Shown: positions 50,973-63,004 of the stretch, piece after piece
Position numbering within the stretch: position 1 is the stretch's first letter
How the letters are laid out: each line of letters opens with the position of its first letter
NCBI RefSeq assembly: GCF_000150275.1
Contig: NW_002060964.1
Location: 509,322-573,321 of the forward strand
Direction of reading: 5' to 3'
Length of the DNA stretch: 64,000 nt
DNA from: Trichoplax adhaerens
Taxonomy: Eukaryota; Placozoa; Uniplacotomia; Trichoplacea; Trichoplacidae
Notes under the pieces: model-generated
Told to the model about the DNA's origin: nothing
The model's input: the letters and a program-made list of their open reading frames with translations, nothing else
The model's database searches: none
Position numbers and translations under genes: made by a program

Positions 50973-53269
50973 GTAGATTATAGTTTAGCAACGCATTATT
51001 TTGCATATATTATTCTTAGTGGATGCTATGGTATTACATCTAAGAAATATCGCTAATAATTTAGACTGATTATGCAAAATATAAAAGTAAAGCACCATGC
51101 GTGTCTTTAACTAGGCCGTCTACATCTAATGTGAACATCGAAGAAATATAAGCCGCATTAAAATGGAATTGAACACTACTCCGTTCATTTAAGTAGTAAT
51201 TTTGTTTATCATTTATTCATTGATGAAATTAGATATGCAACAGACATACGAGCGTATAACGCAATTTAAGCACAGATGAGCCTAGATAAATCTTCAGGAA
51301 AGCTAGCCTGATATAAAATAGTATTTGAGCATATATCAAATATTTTTCAATACATAAATGTAAATCAAGACTATTGCAATTGACAGACTCTAAAAAAAAA
51401 TGATTGCAATCATGGCACAAATAATAGTTTATCAAAATTAACTTCCTCTGCCAATAGATTTCAAAAATTTTCTAAGGTTATAGAAAAGTAACTCAAAAAT
51501 GTATATTTCGATAAAACTATCATTAAACTATATACCGGTATGTTTTTATATTATATACCAGCTCAGTACATCAATTCTAGTATTGCCAATAACTGCGCAT
51601 ATACGAGTACAATAATTTGTTATTCGGCCTTCTAATTTTTTGGGGGCTTGTCTTGGCAATTATTATAGCAAAACGTCTCATTCAGGATGGCTATTGCTGT
51701 TTTTCTGTAATATATAGCTAATATCTTCTACTGTCTAATGAAGGCTTTAGATTAATTTAGCCTTACTAATTGATAATGTTGTTCGAGTAAATAGCATCAG
51801 CAAATTAATATAGTCCAGGGCAGTGTAATGGCTTACTATATGGAATTGTAGTTTACTCAGTATTAATCAATAGAGTAATGATTGCTTTGCGGCTCATTAT
51901 GCTTGACGTTGTATCGCAAAACTGTGAACTCTGCAGTCTTTCTTGGAAATCAGGACTAATTTCTGTTATAAAAGTGGTTTACAATATGCCTATTGTAGTT
52001 GATATCTGGTCTATTACAGTATAGTCTAGTAGATAGAGTGCCTTAGCGTATTAAATCCAAACTTTTAGGTTATTGACCTTGCCAATTGCTGATTGCGACA
52101 TTTCCATATATTTTAGAATATATACGGGCTACATTAAAATAGGCAGTGTAGATAAAGCAGGAGCATAATTAATTGTACTGATAAAGCAAGGATCATTAAT
52201 AGTTAGCTATAGTAAAGCTAATTTTAGAGGGTCCACAATAAATCAGACTAACTGGATTTTCTCGTAAGTCCTGAATTAAGCTTTATTAGAATAAAACCAA
52301 TCGTAACTGTATTCACATCAAATTATTAACAAGTTAACTCCCGATTTACTTAATGCATACGCTAATATATCCTAGCGTATGAACTATTTAGTAATGATAG
52401 TAGTATTGCTTCAACACGCTAAGCACAAGCATTAAATTACCATATTATGCTGGGCACGAGCGACCAATCGAAAAAAATACGAATATATAATAGCCTACTG
52501 TAGCGTATATTAGTAATTCCATACTTAATTAGGAATTTAACTCAAGCGGTAAACTCACGGCTTTGCATAACGTAAGGCATTTACGATGATTGAAATAACA
52601 TCTGTCTTATAATGTAATTAAATATCCTCACCAAGGACAATCCTGTACCTTTCCATGTATAAATAAATATATATATTACGCTGCGCAGTGAATATTTTAA
52701 TCCAAACTTTATTGAAAAGCCTACCAGTTTTTAGTAAACTTTCGTGAATATTAATTAATTATCAGCTGATAGATTATAATATTAAACTGTGTAAGGATCT
52801 GTTGAAAACAAACAAGAAGTCGTAGATGAATTAATATCAATATTTTCGCAGACAGTTGACTTTTGGAAATTATGTTATAGCTGCTAAGCAAAAGTTACTC
52901 CATATTCATATATTTAAATATTGTGATGTATATTATTCTGAAATTTCTTCAACGCATAATTCCTTTAATATGAGGATCGGTTTGAGGTCCTATCGCTCTA
53001 TTATGTTTGTGTCTTATGCTAATATAGCCTTTATCGTAATCCCTAGTAACGTGGCCAACTGTAGGGAGGGGGCTGGCAAACAATAGTAATGATATTTAAT
53101 ATAATGCAGTACGGTGTGATTAGTACAGTAGTTAAATCCCTGATTGAATGAAAGGAGAGGAAAAAATATCCTATAATTTTTAGTTATTTACTGCCGTGAT
53201 GCTGTTGCACAATGTATACGTATTAACTTTAAAATACCATATCGGAAAATGAAAAAATCATCAACTTAC
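50973..53269. other. Gene-free intergenic DNA between F and G
   Basis: The 3' homology between E and F fades at about 51110. No exon is recognised after that. Open frames at 51229-51435 (-) and 52856-53086 (+) lack motifs and paralogues. Confidence 0.45.
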
Positions 53270-54560
53270 CATTAGACTGAAAGTATTTCCATTATTAGCA
53301 AAACAAAAGTAATTCTAATTTATGAGAAATTGCGACGCAGCATAGTGTTTCTTAAGAAACTCTAGTGAGTCAAATTCTAATATTATTAGCTCAACAATTT
53401 TTAAGTAAATATGGCCTACGCATTGGCTCAATTTTAAGCAAATGAAATGGTACATTTAAAAAGAAAAACCAAGCATCGCATTAACTGTAGATAAAGCAGC
53501 AGAAATTAGGCGTGTGTTAGCCAGCTAAAATCTAATCATAAATGACTGCATTACGTTAACCTTTATGAACTTCATTGGGAAAAAAAACTGTCTCATCAAA
53601 TTACAATTAAATTAAAATTCATTTAATTGTAAGTATTTTACATTCAATAACAATACAAAGATTTGAACTTATTCATGACTCCAATGGTTGCATAAAGGAC
53701 ACAAATCTATATTGTATTGCAAGTTATTGTGATATTGATTGATTTATGAGAAATTTCAGAATAAGCGGATAGGGGTTAACCAACCAGTTGCATAAAAGCG
53801 ATGAATCACTTTACTACCTTGTCTTCAGATCTCAAGAGCCGTACTAGTCTTCAAAAACAGTGCCATCCATACTCATAAGTTATAACTGATTTATAAGTGA
53901 GATGGACTTCAAAAAGTAATCAACCCTGCATTCGTATTTAGATACGAATATTCTGCTGTTGATTTTATTCATCAAAAATTCAGTATCTGACCGATAAAAG
54001 TATAAAATGTAGTAGTACGTCATGTGCTAAATGCCTACCAAACGCAAGAAAGGCTATGTTTGTATTCAGATTGAATCTGTAACTGATTTATTCATCAAAG
54101 CTTTATTATCTTTTCCAGTAAACTGAAAGTATTGACATTGAATAACAATATAAAGTTTAATACTTAATTATACGTTTGATGATGGCCGAAAATTAACAGA
54201 TTGTATTAATATTTAGAGGTATTCTGATGACAATTTATTCATTGGAAATTTAATATCAGTCGATTAATCAGTAACAAGTACAAAAGTTAGTGCTGATTCG
54301 AAAATCAGAACCCTGAAAGGCAAGCAATGGTGCATTTGTATTAAGATTTATTGTGCAATTGATTGGTTCACAGAATGGATCATATCCTAACTGAAAGTAT
54401 TCGAATTAAAATAACAATGCAACATTTACTCTAATTTATGCGTCGAAGAATTTAGAAAAATAAGCAAGCTTGCATTTGTATTTAGATGTTTTCTGATGCA
54501 GATTTATTCATCGGAAATTTAGTGTCAGCTGATCAATAATATCATAAAAATTAAAAATTA
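53270..54560 (+). repeat. Decayed tandem array upstream of gene G
   Basis: Units of very roughly 170-190 bp recur with the phrases actgaaagtatt, aataacaata, tgcatttgtatttagat, ctgatg..gatttattcatc and aaatttagt.tcag. At least five diverged units are visible. The array ends about 160 bp before the G start codon. Confidence 0.65.
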
Positions 54561-54723
54561 ATTAGTTCTAATAGGTATATATACATACCTATCCAGTATA
54601 AGCAATACTATATTTGTTTTTAGACAACATATATAAGTTTTTCCTATATATTTAGGGAACAAAGTAACTCAAGCTCAAATCTATCTAAACGGCGAACTAC
54701 TCAATATTTAAAGTAATTTGACA

Positions 54724-57700
54724 ATGGCGACTAAACTGGGACTCATTTTTTTGATCATTTGTGGTGAGAAAATATACTATCATGTAATTCAATCCAATCA
54801 GTGCAGTTATACGCTAGCTTTAAATCAATCCTCTTCTATTGTTTGATAAGTTGCATAAAACCGACAAGGATGGAATACTCTTAGTAATATAGTAGACAAA
54901 AGTGATTCCCTTCTAGCGTTCGATAATTGATATATATGTAATAAAGTAGAGAAAAAGTGATACTCTTCTAGTTTTTGACTGTTTATATCCTCTCGTTGTT
55001 GATAATTCATATTACTGAAATAGTAACATAGTCGAGAAAAAGTGAATTTTTTCTAGTTGTCGATGATTACATGTAATGTAGTAGAAGAAAGATTTTCTTC
55101 TTCTTTTCGATAGCCGAAATGGATATATATAATACGGTAGATAACAGTGATTCTCTTGTAGTTTTCGATAAATGATATGGATACTATATACGTACACGGT
55201 AGACAGAAGTGATTGTCTTTCCAGTTTTTGATTATTAATTGATATGGATGTAGTATGGTAGGGAAAAGTGATTCTCTTCGAATTTTCGATAATTGATATG
55301 GACTTAATAAGGTAGAGAAAAATGATTCTCTACTAGTTTACGATCATTAATTAATTAGTATACTGTAGATACAATAAGTAGATAAAGGGGATTCTCTGCT
55401 AGTTTTCACTAATTGATATGGACGTAATATAGTAGATAAAAGGGATTCTCAAGTAGATGAAAAAGATTCTCTTCTAGTTTTCGATGATTGATATAGATAT
55501 AATAAGGTAGATAATTAATGAGTCATATAGTAGCAGGAAAAAGCGAATCTTTTCTAGTTTTGGATAATTGTTAAGAATGTAGTTAATATAGTCCGGAAAA
55601 AGTGATACTCTTGTAGATTTTGATAATTACTGCATATGAATAGAATGGTAATATAGTAGAGAAGAGCAATTCTCTTCTAGTTTTTGAAATTAAATTGGAT
55701 GAAATAGTAATAGAGTAGAGAAAAAGTGGGTGAAACTTTGTTTCTTTGGAGATGATATGGGATAGACGAACGTTGCAAAGAGGTAATTTGTAACATTGAC
55801 ATGGAAATTTTCTTCTACAGCTTGTAGCCTCCTTGAAGCCAAGCAAATTCTTTCTAACCAAAATTCGGTAATTAAAATTCGATCTTACCATTACTGACAA
55901 TAGATTTAACGAAAGATTTTCAGGAGGCTTTCATCGATTCCTTCTGAGAAATAAATTAGCAGCGGTATAGAAAGTTAAAAGTATTTTGAATCCCATTTAA
56001 ACGGCCACTATGAACTGTTTTCTACCGTATTCTTCCTAACGATGCGTGTCGAAAATGTAAAAGTAGTCATGGCTATTGCTGTATTATATCATTCTTTTCT
56101 CAATTTGATATACTGTAGTTGAACTCGCAGTAAAATAGCTCCATTAGAGGCCCATGTACTAATTGTTTAATCCTTTCAATCTTTAAAAATAATGATTGAT
56201 TGCGCTTGATCTTGTCACCAATAGTCTCTTTCAAGGCTGCAATAGCCCTCTAGTTCTATCAGTGTGAAAATTGGATGGAAAGGTAATTAGCATCCTAAAT
56301 TGACAGTGGAAATAGAAAAAGTTGACTATAGTACGACCATCACTGAAGCCATAGCGTGATAGGCTTACATTTCCTACCACTAGGAGGAGTTGTATCGATT
56401 TAGGCCATGGATTACAGCTAGAACTATTGATTCTATCAATGCCTTGTTTCTTTTACAAAGAGTACCACTAGTAAAACAACTTGTTTAATTCATGACTACA
56501 TTAACTCAATATTTAGCCATTTTTAAAATACCAATCCATGATGGATGAGCTCAAAACAAATTATTATTATATCCATCCCCTACAACTACGTTAGATAATG
56601 TAGATAGAAAGAATAGCACAATAATTCATTGACATCCATTTGGTTAAATTTTAATGACGAAGGTTTGTTCTCTTTGACTCCTAGGAAAGTAATAACTTTA
56701 AGTGCGATATATGCAAAAGTGCCGTGGGGAAATTGATTCAATATATGAACAAGGATAATACTGAGGTAGCTTCATTTTTGCTCTTATCACGATTTAGCTA
56801 ACGTTGCTTAGCGCTAACTGCCCAATCCATTCCCGTTGTAATTGGTATACAGAAACAAATTGTTCAATTTTTCAATGGTCTTTGCGCAGCCATCGGTGGC
56901 GATACTCAACAAGAGGTAAATCACTCAATTAATATGCATTAGCTATATCATCTCGCCGAAAAATCATTGCGGTCTACTCACCATTTTACAGTGCAAGAAG
57001 CTTACAAAGCTTGTGCCACTATTAATCAAGTATGCTTCAAAAAAATTTGTAAGTAATTACATCTAGACTTTCAGATCAGAGAACTTAATTGGTTGATCTA
57101 CTTTTTAAATTTACAGTATATTCTATTCGTAATGAATTTATCATACCAATTAATCTCTGTTTAGAAATCGGACTAAGTACTGTCTGTACGTTTAGTCCTT
57201 TTTGCTCTGCTATAACTTAAAAGAGTAGTTAGTAGATCATGATGATAGATATAATATTATACTAATCCAAGGCTGTATCGAAATCAGAGCAACTGAGTAT
57301 GCTAAACTTACTTCCTGCTCAGCTAAGGCTATAGACCGTAGTATATTGATTATACCAATCCATTTCTGTTTACAAAGCACAGCAAGGATGTGCCTTTAGC
57401 GATTTCTATTCTGCTAGAACTTCAGTTAAGATAGTCATTACGAAATTGAACATACCCAATCGATCTCTGTCTAGTGTAGTCAGGAAAGTGAAGCAAGAAT
57501 GTGTCTAAAGCAATTTCTGCTTTGCTAGAGCTTATGTTTAGATAGACATTACGAAATTGATCATACCTAATGGATCTCTGTCTGGTCCAATCTGTAAAGC
57601 GCAGCAAGGATGTGTCTTCTGTAGTTTCTGCTCTGCTAGAACTTAGCTTAAGTTTAGATATTTATTACGGAATTTTATCCTGCTATTAATCGATCTCAGT

Positions 57701-60373
57701 CGAATTTAGCCTGTTAAGCAGAGTAAAGATGCGCCTTCAGTCATTTCTGCTTCGATAGAACTTGCGTTATGATAGTCATTACTAAATTGATCTTATCCAT
57801 TTGACTGTAGTTTCGAAACCTGAGCAAATACGCTCTTTTAGCAATTGATAATCTGCCAGAACTTTAGTTAAGATAGCTCAGTATGATAGTTTATTAATCA
57901 TACCAATCGATTCCTATTTAAAATAGGTTCCTTTAGCGATTTATAATCATTTAGAGCTTAACTTAAGATAGCATATTACTGTAATTAATCGATCATACCA
58001 AACTATCTCTACGTCATATACAGAACCCGGAACAATTATGTAAACTGGGCCAGTTATGTTCCACTGGGGATATCGAGGATCAAATCGATCTGCAACAATT
58101 ATTAGGATCCGATGCCATTCGATCTATCTTAGCTTCTGATCAAATTGGGAACATCTTAGCACCAGGTCTTGTGAGTGATGTCAAGCAGCCAGCAAAAACG
58201 CTGGCTGGTAGTGCTGTACGTATCCCAATATAATTATTCATAGCCCATTAAACTTATTCTTCAATTTTACAGTGGATGGTACCAATATTCCATCATGAGC
58301 TATGTTGGATTAATGTTTGTCACCTTATCTTATTTAGAATTCCTTAGAATGCATCGTTTGCTCCGTAGTTGTTGATGAAGTCGAACGTTATTTAAGAAAT
58401 AAAAACACTGAGGTAGTTCGCATAGAGCCATCACCTATGTACTAAGAATCTTCAAGGAATAAAATTTGTGTCATCGTTGCTGGTGTTGTTCTATTTCCTT
58501 TCTATGTAAATGTAGCAAAACATTATCTCATTTGTGGACCAATTATGCAAATATCTTCCTGGAGATTCTAGTAAAAAGGTAAGTAGTCAATTTGTGTTTC
58601 ATCCATTAGCCACATTTGAGATATTAACCTATGTAATTTGGCCTTGTGCAATATCGAATAAATTTGAATTTACCCTATTCATTGAATTTGGTAGTGCGAA
58701 AAGTATGTCAAGCTCTTTGGGCCTGTAGTCTTGCAAGCTTTATTACAAACTTTGCCAGCCAATAAAGTCTGTGGCTCTTACCTAAACTTCTGCCCGAAAT
58801 CCTCACTCGATTCTCATGGTAAGCAACTTGTCAATCAGGATATTGATCGTCAATGCAATCTGTAGTACTTTGCCTTCCTGCCGACTAAATTGATTTCTTT
58901 TTAATGTGGCTTTAATCTGTAGAGATGAGTGTTCCTGCACAACATGTATCTGGGCCGTGCGTTTTCTGTGAAGCTGGAGTGATGTATATTGACGGTCTAC
59001 TCCGAATAAATCAAACGAAGGTACTGGCCAAGTCCTTTTTGATATAGCCTGAATGATGCATTGCCTTTCTCTCTATGCTTATTTTACTTTAATAAACACT
59101 TTGCTCTATTCTTTTAACTTTAGACTGATATATACAATGCCTTAGTCAAGCTCTGCAGCGCTGTGCCTTATGGAATGTTACAAGCTGATGTATGTTGTAG
59201 AATTCAGATTGCTATTTGAGTAAGCTATTTCACCTATCTCTACTATCAGTTCGATTCAATGGCTGCATTTTTCGTCAATGGATATTCATTTTAGTGCGAT
59301 AATTTCGTTGAAAAACATGGAACAGCTGCAATCAGGATGATCACTTCCGGTATTGCCCCTCTGGGAGTTTGCAAGGTAATTTTATCCGGAAATCCTAACT
59401 CCTCTAAAACATACCAAGGTGTAACGAAAGTATCTCTCAACGATTCTGTCTAATCTAGTCTAACTAAATCTCATAGAATAATTGTCTCAGATAGATAGAA
59501 TTTCTAAAAAGGCTTTTGTTGCAGTATTGAGAATAGTAGTAGAGTAATAATTAACAAGAACAAGAATCGAATCTAAAGTATTCTGCGCTAAAAGAAGCGA
59601 AATACACTGAAGTCTACTCTAAGCTTATCTCTGCAGTTCTTTAATGCGTTTCGTTAAATTTATTAACAGCAGCAAAGTTGCCTACTATCAGACTTGAATC
59701 ATTAAACAGCAAATTTTTTCTTAAATAGCTTATATATAAAATAGATTTAATACAAATTGCTTAAATATATCATCAATATGTTTTACAGTACAAATTTAAT
59801 CCGCTTCAAATATCATTACCCTTCTATGATTGTCCAATTCCTTAAAGTTGCCAAGCATCTTCACAATTATAGTCCATCGATTCACATCGATCTATTTTAC
59901 TCTACTTTTAGAAGCGGCTAATATTTGTCATCAACAATTTCTAGTATAATAATTAGACATTATGTAATATTTGCATCACGATCATATCTATTTTTAGAAG
60001 CTTAACTCTATCAAATAGAGCTATTAATACAATCAAATAGGAAATGTATCTCTACACATGAATTAACCTTATCTTATTTCAAATAACGACGGATGTAGGA
60101 GTTTGACCTCTGTCAAAAGTCTGAAATGGCACTCCATAAATTGGATGTTTGTCGATTTGGTTATAAATTTTGGTGCGGGAGCAAAACTGCGGCCCTTTAC
60201 TGCAAGGTATTATTTTATACATTAGTTTGATGATGATTGAATTAGTTCATGGTCCATGAATGTTATAAGTATGATCAAATTATCGATGAGCTCTATTTTA
60301 GAAATGGCTAATTGCACTTTCATTTCTTGTTCAATTTGAATCGCAGAAACAACGTCAGTGTGGTCAATTTTAA
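54724..60373 (+). CDS. Prosaposin-like precursor, gene G, lacking the N-terminal SapA domain
   Basis: Fourteen exons: 54724-54763, 55821-55867, 56685-56765, 56853-56915, 56992-57048, 58024-58215, 58338-58412, 58516-58578, 58695-58818, 58923-59020, 59124-59189, 59295-59375, 60099-60206 and 60347-60373, in frame throughout, giving 373 residues. The signal peptide is MATKLGLIFLIICG. Exon 2 is 47 nt instead of 152 and encodes only ACSLLEAKQILSNQNS, so the first SapA (C..GP..WC) is absent. SapB1 has CDIC, GLC, CKKL and LCKLGQLC. SapB2 has CIVC and VCGSYLNFC. SapB3 has CVFC and VCKEFDLC. The C-terminal SapA is CRFGYKFWC followed by QCGQF and a stop, shorter than in E and F. The protein is the most diverged of the intact members. 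Without the first SapA its processing or trafficking may differ. Confidence 0.88.
54840..55725 (+). repeat. Minisatellite in intron 1 of gene G
   Basis: About 14 units of roughly 52-70 bp recur, with consensus parts gtagagaaaaagtgattctc, ttctagttttcgataattga and tatgga.gtaata. Each unit contains a small complementary pair (agagaa and ttctct). Units vary a great deal. The array ends about 95 bp before exon 2. Confidence 0.85.
57090..58023 (+). repeat. Tandem array of about 115-bp units in intron 5 of gene G
   Basis: About eight units share attacgaaattgatcatacc, aatcgatctctgt, gcagcaaggatgtg, ctttagcgatttctgct and ctgctagaactta. The last unit runs into the acceptor of the exon at 58024, so the splice site may itself derive from a repeat unit. 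The intron is 975 bp long, against 264 and 228 bp for the same intron in E and F. Confidence 0.85.
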
Positions 60374-61019
60374 ATTACTTCTTCTAGTCCTCCTGTACCT
60401 AGATTATTCGGTTCGTCCGTCTTAATGAGAATCTTATGAAGCTCTTTTTTTAAGCCATTTCCGGCTGTTCTTATAACTGATGATAAACTTATTTGTAGCA
60501 TCTCCCAGTCAAGATAATCCTATTTCTACTTAACTACCGAAATCTTTCATGTGCTCAACTGAAGTCTAAATTTGAAATAAATTACTGTCTTAGCATTGAC
60601 CATTCGAATACGTCCATGTCAATTATATAGCAATATTATAACATGTTACCGTATTAGTTAGTTTTCCACAATCGAAAGAACAATTTACATGATACTTCAT
60701 TTCCTTCACTTTAGCAATGAAATTACCATGGAATTATGATATTGAGCCTTCATGAAGTAAAACTAATTGCAATTATTTACAATACCAAATTCTTGGAAAA
60801 GTGCTCCAAATACACTTTGATAGCATTATTCTTAGAAGGAGATGATACAGCAGTCAATGAGCATTTTTGGCAAACCTCTTGTATGATTAATTTACTTATT
60901 CTATTACTCAATCTGTTTACCATCACAACTATGAGCTGTCAGTACACCATAGAAAAGCAGTCGTGGCCACTAAGGTAAAATAATTGCTCAATTTTCATAT
61001 TCAATTCATCACTTTTAGC

Positions 61020-61910
61020 ATAAAGCCTCGCATCAAATTGTTACTTGATTTTAATTTGTAGTTGGTAATGAAATAGATAGCAAATAGATCCCTTTTTATT
61101 CGAGTTTTCTGTCCCAGAGGACGAGTACTGATGCACGGATGGCATCGTTGATTAACAGCGTAAACTTCATGCTTCCAATTATTTTTGGATTTTAATTTAT
61201 GATTGATAATGGCATATACTGTACAAGTACTGTAGATCACTTTCTGTTCCATCTGGATAGATGAGAACTGGTGCACAAAATGGAAGTTCGTTTTCTGAAA
61301 TGCTTCAGATAGGCATTCCTCCATGGTTTCGGTTAGCTTAGAATACAGTGAAAATACAAAAATTTAGAAAATAAAGGTAAGGTTAACCCATTTTCAAAAG
61401 ATTTCAAATGTTATCTGTTTAATGCTACACGCCAACCGAAAACTGTGGAGAAAAAGTCTGTCTGTAAAATATTTAAAAGAGTAAACTACTCTTATGATGC
61501 ACGCATGCTGTAGTATGTACAACAAACGGATTCCTAACAGTTGCATCTTCCTTTCAGGAAGTATGAGAATTGTCGCATGCAAAGGTAGTTGGTATTTGTG
61601 CATGAAATGCTTCAGATAGGCTATTCTTAATAGTTTCGGTGATATAGAATACAAATAGTAAAGATACAACAATTTGGAGAATAGGGGAGGTTTACCCATT
61701 TGCTATGGTTTAAATTTCGTATTTGTTTTTTATGCTCTACAAATAGCGAAAATCGCGGAGAGCCTGCCTGAAAATCAGGCTACTCTAAATTGTATGCATG
61801 CAATAATTGTTTAATTAACTGCATGAACTTCATGTTCACCCCGATTATGCGATTGTAATTTATAATTGGTCATAATTATGTACCACAACTGAGTCTCCTT
61901 CTATTCTACT
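61020..61910 (+). repeat. Nested tandem repeats between G and H
   Basis: A larger unit of about 300 bp occurs at about 61285-61430 and 61595-61745 (aaatgcttcagatagg, ttcggt, gaatac, ttacccatttt or similar). A smaller unit of about 125 bp occurs near 61050, 61190 and 61850 (gattttaattt, ttggtaatg or gataatgg, then actggtgc.c.aatg). Open frames on the minus strand here (61001-61699) arise from the repeats and have no motif. Confidence 0.6.
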
Positions 61911-62318
61911 TTCTATCTGGTAGCATGAAGACTGGTGCCTGAATGCCATCGTGGACGAAGTACAGTATAGTTTATATAAATAGTCCATTTTGTTATTTAT
62001 CCAATACTAGAGGTTTTTCATGGATTATCAACAGAAAATCCTAGTATCCAGTTAGTTGATTAATACACCAAAAGCTGTTCGAGCAACATTTCAGGCTGTC
62101 TTGTAATGGATAAACCTTTCTGTTAATCCTTGTGGTGCTTGTAAGGGTCCGTCGAGGGGTCCATAGCAAGGCATCTATCTACAGTAGGTCCTCCTTTCAT
62201 CTAGCTCTACCACCTTACAGCCTTAATTAGAATTATCTAATTAATGAAATCTTGATTATCATAGAATAAGACTCATTAATTACAATTATCTAATAATTTA
62301 ATGAATTCTTAATTATAT

Positions 62319-62384
62319 TACAGTACAGTACAGTACTGTACTGTACAGTGTACACTATGTACAGTACTGTACTGTACTGTACTA
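62319..62384. repeat. Palindromic CAGTA/TACTG pentamer tract 1
   Basis: Runs of CAGTA are followed by runs of its reverse complement TACTG, making two adjacent near-perfect hairpins with small loops. Such DNA can extrude as a cruciform. Confidence 0.85.
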
Positions 62385-62728
62385 ATCCATCATTCCTGAT
62401 GGACAGTTGCTACAGCGAATGATCCTGTGGGTTTAAACCGTTTAGTACGTACAGCGTCATCCTCTTCTTAGAAATCAACACTAATGTTTTGCGACATTTT
62501 GAGAACGAAATTCATCAAAATTGTTATGTGTGGAAAGAAGAAGCTCTCATAAACATGCCGTTATAAGAATTGATAGAGCAGAGCTAAGAAAAACTCTACA
62601 GTATAGTTTAGTATTGTACTGTAGCGTACCGTACTGTAATGCAAGGTGATGATCGTCAGGTGACCTTTTGTTCGCTTCATTCTCATGCGAACTCAGTACT
62701 GTAGACCTATCAGCGGGGTCCGGCAGGC

Positions 62729-62786
62729 AGTGTACTGTACACTGTACTGTACAGTACAGTACAGTACTATACACTGTACAGTAATA
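62729..62786. repeat. Palindromic CAGTA/TACTG pentamer tract 2
   Basis: The same pentamers recur in both orientations, ending in an imperfect mirror of the left part. Related short pieces lie at about 62590-62640 and 62848-62871. Confidence 0.85.
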
Positions 62787-62796
62787 CCGGACCGAA

Positions 62797-62804
62797 TGAC
62801 GTCA
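62797..62804. promoter_or_regulatory. TGACGTCA octamer (CRE consensus), distal
   Basis: This is the perfect palindromic binding site for CREB/ATF basic leucine-zipper factors, about 200 bp before the H start codon. Function is inferred from the motif and position only. Confidence 0.5.
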
Positions 62805-62951
62805 CTATGAGTAGACTACAGTCCAGGCCCAGGAAAACCGACTGTTCGTACTGTGCACTGTACACTGTACGCTAGAATAGCAGTATTATACCAGTAGCGT
62901 ACTGGTATTGTTCCGGATCGGATCGGTACCAATCTCACGTTCAGTGAAGAC

Positions 62952-62959
62952 TGACGTCA
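62952..62959. promoter_or_regulatory. TGACGTCA octamer (CRE consensus), proximal
   Basis: A second perfect copy lies about 45 bp before the H start codon and 155 bp from the first. Two perfect 8-mers this close in AT-rich DNA are unlikely by chance, so a CREB/ATF-responsive promoter is plausible. Confidence 0.55.
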
Positions 62960-63004
62960 AATCAACGGCGAGTCCATAACTCGGTAAATCAAAACAATTT
63001 GGCC

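Larger units (their letters stand above)
60374..63004. promoter_or_regulatory. Intergenic region between G and H with repeats and promoter-like sites
   Basis: No exon is recognised between 60374 and 61000. Tandem segments follow at 61020-61900, then palindromic CAGTA/TACTG tracts from 62319 to about 62920 and two cAMP-response-type octamers before the H start codon. DNA from about 62400 on is noticeably less AT-rich than most of the window. Confidence 0.5.

Noticed and set aside
55583-55900. 105-residue minus-strand open frame
   Set aside because: Part of it is antisense to the minisatellite and to exon 2 of gene G, and it has no recognisable motif.
62547-62774. Minus-strand open frame through the pentamer tract
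   Set aside because: The repeated TVLYCTVQC residues come from the CAGTA/TACTG palindromes and do not resemble a protein.
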